A stretch of 7,920 bases of DNA from an uncultured Mycoplasmatota bacterium (GTDB lineage Bacteria; Bacillota_I; Bacilli_A; RF39; UBA660): NCBI GenBank assembly GCA_900546715.1, contig UREA01000050.1:1-7920 (forward strand). The letters run 5' to 3'. A program made the position numbers and the translations under genes. This document shows positions 5,598 to 7,920 of the stretch, in pieces. Each line of letters opens with the position of its first letter. Position 1 is the first letter of the stretch. Under the pieces are notes generated by a model. The model ran no database searches and was not told where the DNA came from. It worked only from the letters and a program-made list of their open reading frames with translations.

Positions 5598-6002
5598 TTA
5601 TCTTCCTTTTTTTAAAAATGCCTCACTTAAATCTATAGATAAATCATTATTAGTAACAACTTTTAAATAAAACTTAAAAATTTGATTATCTACCTTTATA
5701 TAACCAAAATTATTTAAATCATTTAAATAATCATCATTAAACTGTCTATAAGTTAAATCAATTAAAAAATATTTATTACCATCATATACTAATAAAAATT
5801 GATGTTCAAATGAATAACCTAAATCTAAAGTATTAATAATATGAACTAATATATTTTTTCTTTTTAATATTTCAAATAATGCACTACTATATATTAAACA
5901 AGTTTGATTATAATCAAGGCCTCTTAATTTTTCCTTTACTTCTTTAATAGAATCTCTTATTACTACTTCTATATCTTGATTTCTTATATTTAATATATTC
6001 AT
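5598..6002 (-). CDS. Small protein with Cys/His/Asp triad pattern (transglutaminase/papain-like)
   Basis: I do not recognise this 134-residue protein as a named family. It has no signal peptide or membrane segment and should be cytoplasmic. C35 begins a predicted helix (NQTCLIYSSALFEIL), H67 precedes a strand (FEHQFLLVY), and D82 follows another strand (KYFLIDLTYRQF). This order and spacing, Cys at a helix start, then His and Asp on neighbouring strands, is the triad layout of transglutaminase and papain-like folds, and H-x-F-L plus L-I-D-x-T-Y-R-Q recalls papain-fold toxin and transglutaminase cores. The start overlaps the stop of the carboxypeptidase gene as ATGA, with GGAGAAG upstream, so the two are translationally coupled. 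That suggests a job with the membrane carboxypeptidase, but the substrate is unknown. The triad is inferred from spacing alone; the protein could be inactive. Confidence 0.7.
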   Translation of the reverse strand: MNILNIRNQDIEVVIRDSIKEVKEKLRGLDYNQTCLIYSSALFEILKRKNILVHIINTLDLGYSFEHQFLLVYDGNKYFLIDLTYRQFNDDYLNDLNNFGYIKVDNQIFKFYLKVVTNNDLSIDLSEAFLKKGR

Positions 6003-7195
6003 CTTTTTCTTCTCCGATGTCGTCTTTTTTTTCTTCTAATTTTCCAAATAACTACTATTATTAATATCAAAAATACAATAATAAAGCCAATTAAATAAAA
6101 ATTATAATATTCAATATCAGTATTTAGATATACATCACTTTCATATAATAATTCCCCATCATCATATACTTTTATTGTTCCAAGTCTACTTCCTTTGGGA
6201 GTATTATATTTAATTTCCTTTGCACCATCAAATTCATATGTTAAATTATCTATAGAATTATTTTCTAAATATAATGTAATATCTTCACTAGATTTTATAT
6301 CATATTCTTTTGTTTTACTATATTCTACCGGAATAGATGTAACTATTTTATCATTATCTAGTACAACTTGATAACTATAATTATTTGAATAATAATCATA
6401 AATTGTAATAGAATCTTCTACTGCACTATAATTATTATCTAAACTAGAATTTAAAACTACTAATAAATAAGAAACATCATTTATTGTAGTAATACTAGCA
6501 AGACACCTGCCAGCAGTACGCGTAAATCCACTTTTAGATCCATCAATTAAATTAATATCTAAAATATCTTTATAAGGCATTAGTGTACTTTGTAAGACTA
6601 ACCCATTAGTTGCCTCATACTCTTTAGTTGTAAATATTTTTTTAAATTCTGTAATTTTAAGAGCAAATTTGAGCATAGTTGCAACATCATGAGCGGTCGA
6701 ATAATTAGTATCACTATCTCTACCTACTGGATTAGAAAAACTAGTATTCGTCATGCCAATTCTTTTAGCTAAATTATTCATCTCTATTACAAATGCATCA
6801 AATCCTAAAGTATTATTAACTACCGCATTAACCGCATCGGCACCAGAAGGCAAAAGTATGCCATATAATAAATCTTCATAAGTTACCGTATCACCAACTG
6901 AAAATCCTGCCTTAGAATAACCAGAAGTATAAGCAAAATCATCTTCGGTAATTACCACGGTATCAGATAAATCATCAATATTATCTAGGGCTACTAACGC
7001 CGTCATGATTTTGGTAATACTAGCAATACTTACTTTCTCTTCACTATTTTTTTCATAAATAATACTATCATCATTTAAATTATAAAGAACTATATTTTCA
7101 GCAGTTACCGAAAATTCTTCAGCATAAACATTAACACAGGTAAGTGTAACAACTAAAAGAATAAGACTAAATACTCTTTTAATTATTATATTCAT
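5999..7195 (-). CDS. D-alanyl-D-alanine carboxypeptidase, membrane-anchored
   Basis: Low-molecular-weight penicillin-binding protein (peptidase S11) that removes the terminal D-Ala of peptidoglycan pentapeptides outside the membrane. A signal peptide covers about 1-25 (cleavage after VYA). The catalytic SxxK is S59-I-T-K62, motif two is S117-G118-A119 (SGN in classical PBP5), and motif three is K221-S222-G223 (KTG usually), followed by FTRTAGRCL. The C-terminal region (about 270-365) is the beta-rich PBP5-like domain. Residues about 366-389 are a membrane helix and the tail is very basic (KIRRKKRRHRRRKR), so it is held by a true transmembrane anchor and not an amphipathic helix. At 398 residues the length is normal. 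The gene overlaps the end of cysS by 17 nt and the next gene by 4 nt. It may be called DacA, DacF or similar; I cannot choose a symbol. Confidence 0.92.
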   Translation of the reverse strand: MNIIIKRVFSLILLVVTLTCVNVYAEEFSVTAENIVLYNLNDDSIIYEKNSEEKVSIASITKIMTALVALDNIDDLSDTVVITEDDFAYTSGYSKAGFSVGDTVTYEDLLYGILLPSGADAVNAVVNNTLGFDAFVIEMNNLAKRIGMTNTSFSNPVGRDSDTNYSTAHDVATMLKFALKITEFKKIFTTKEYEATNGLVLQSTLMPYKDILDINLIDGSKSGFTRTAGRCLASITTINDVSYLLVVLNSSLDNNYSAVEDSITIYDYYSNNYSYQVVLDNDKIVTSIPVEYSKTKEYDIKSSEDITLYLENNSIDNLTYEFDGAKEIKYNTPKGSRLGTIKVYDDGELLYESDVYLNTDIEYYNFYLIGFIIVFLILIIVVIWKIRRKKRRHRRRKR

Positions 7196-7920
7196 AAATG
7201 GTTCCCTCAGGAGTATCCTTTAAAATTATTCCCTTTTCTAATAATTCATCTCTTATTTTATCAGCAGTAGCATAATCTTTATTCTTTTTAGCTATATTTC
7301 TTTCTTCTATTTTTTTAAGTATTTCTTCATCGTGTTCAGTATTATCATCAATATCTTTAATTAATTCTAAACTTAACACTTGATCCCAATTAAAAATCAA
7401 ATGATACTTAGTAGACTCATCAACATCGCTTTTAAGTAAGTCATATAAAACAGTTATCGCATTAGCGGTATTTAAATCATCTTCCAAGCACTCTCTAAAT
7501 AATTTATCCCATTTAGCAAACTCTTCTTCATTATAATTTTCACTAAATTTTAAAGTTTTAGTTTTATTAAGCAGTTTTTTATATGCATTTTCGGCGCCAT
7601 CCAAAGAATCATAAGAAAATGTTAGTTGCTTACGATAATGACTCATTAAGCACATATATCTAAAACTTAAAGGATTATAACCTTTTTCTTTTAAAAGACT
7701 TACAGTTAGTATTGCTCCATGACTCTTACTCATTTTTCCAGTTTCATCATTCAAATGTTCATTATGAAACCAATATTTACACCATTTATGGCCTAGGAAA
7801 GACTCACTTTGAGCAATTTCATTGGTATGATGTGGAAAAATATTATCTACTCCACCGCCGTGGATATCTAAGTATTCTCCTAAATATTTAATACTTATTC
7901 CAGAACATTCAATATGCCAT
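7179..7920 (-). CDS. cysS: Cysteinyl-tRNA synthetase, C-terminal part
   Basis: Class I aminoacyl-tRNA synthetase that charges tRNA-Cys with cysteine. Only the last 247 or so codons are in the window; the 5' end lies beyond the right edge. The visible part starts in WHIECSG, whose cysteine is one zinc ligand. It continues through YLGEYLDIHGGGVDNIFPHH, with T in the usual HHENE motif (HHTNE) but the zinc-binding His and Glu kept, then the KMSKS loop (GKMSKSHG), SFRYMCLMSHYRKQLTF, the anticodon-binding helical domain, and a C-terminal tail with DYATADKIRDELLEKGI and D-T-P-E-G-T. All expected landmarks are present and in frame. It is probably the first visible gene of a transcript that continues into the carboxypeptidase, whose ATG lies inside the cysS end. 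Confidence 0.96.
   Translation of the reverse strand, partial: WHIECSGISIKYLGEYLDIHGGGVDNIFPHHTNEIAQSESFLGHKWCKYWFHNEHLNDETGKMSKSHGAILTVSLLKEKGYNPLSFRYMCLMSHYRKQLTFSYDSLDGAENAYKKLLNKTKTLKFSENYNEEEFAKWDKLFRECLEDDLNTANAITVLYDLLKSDVDESTKYHLIFNWDQVLSLELIKDIDDNTEHDEEILKKIEERNIAKKNKDYATADKIRDELLEKGIILKDTPEGTIYEYNN

Noticed and set aside
7130..7195. Lipoprotein signal (lipobox) at C20 of the carboxypeptidase
   Set aside because: The residue before the cysteine is Thr, not Gly, Ala or Ser, and a normal signal-peptidase site (VYA) follows.

Overview
The window is very AT-rich, tightly packed, and every gene I can support lies on the minus strand. Genes end in TAA, TAG and TGA. Two gene junctions are ATGA overlaps in which TGA is a real stop, and tryptophan is TGG, so the standard bacterial code fits and the Mycoplasma code does not. 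Cell-wall genes (glutamate racemase, D-Ala-D-Ala carboxypeptidase) show a walled organism. With strong AGGAGG-type ribosome sites and Firmicute-type promoters, the best guess is a low-GC member of the Bacillota, probably an uncultured Bacilli or Clostridia lineage; I cannot name the species.

Read in the direction of transcription (high to low coordinates), block 1 (7920-5598) is the C-terminal half of cysS, then a membrane-anchored D,D-carboxypeptidase, then a small protein with a Cys/His/Asp arrangement like papain or transglutaminase folds. The genes overlap and probably share a transcript. Block 2 (5594-4442) is a MerR-family regulator of AdhR/NmlR type. Its promoter has a 19-bp spacer containing a perfect inverted repeat, and the gene is joined by an ATGA overlap to murI, which ends in a strong hairpin terminator.

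Block 3 (4424-3365) is a single gene for a PD-(D/E)XK 'transposase'/Rpn-like protein. Its promoter is preceded by four TGTCGA motifs spaced 10, 10 and 20 bp apart, matching the Spo0A box (TGTCGAA) on one face of the helix. Block 4 (3344-751) has a near-consensus promoter driving an unrecognised helical protein, tsaC (threonylcarbamoyl-AMP synthase for tRNA t6A), and a two-TM K+-channel-like protein (filter TIGYG) with a long C-terminal region whose last part resembles a carbohydrate-binding beta-sandwich. A hairpin terminator closes it.

Block 5 (771-1) is a broken gene. It begins like UvrB up to the Walker A motif, continues as a DUF3427-type superfamily II helicase, and carries an in-frame TAA at codon 61 in an otherwise open frame running off the window edge.

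The observations most worth pursuing are the Spo0A-box-like array, the UvrB/helicase chimera, the channel with its fused C-terminal domain, the Cys/His/Asp protein, and the AdhR-like regulator controlling murI. No intergenic stretch exceeds 300 bases, and I saw no tRNA, rRNA, CRISPR or insertion-sequence ends.
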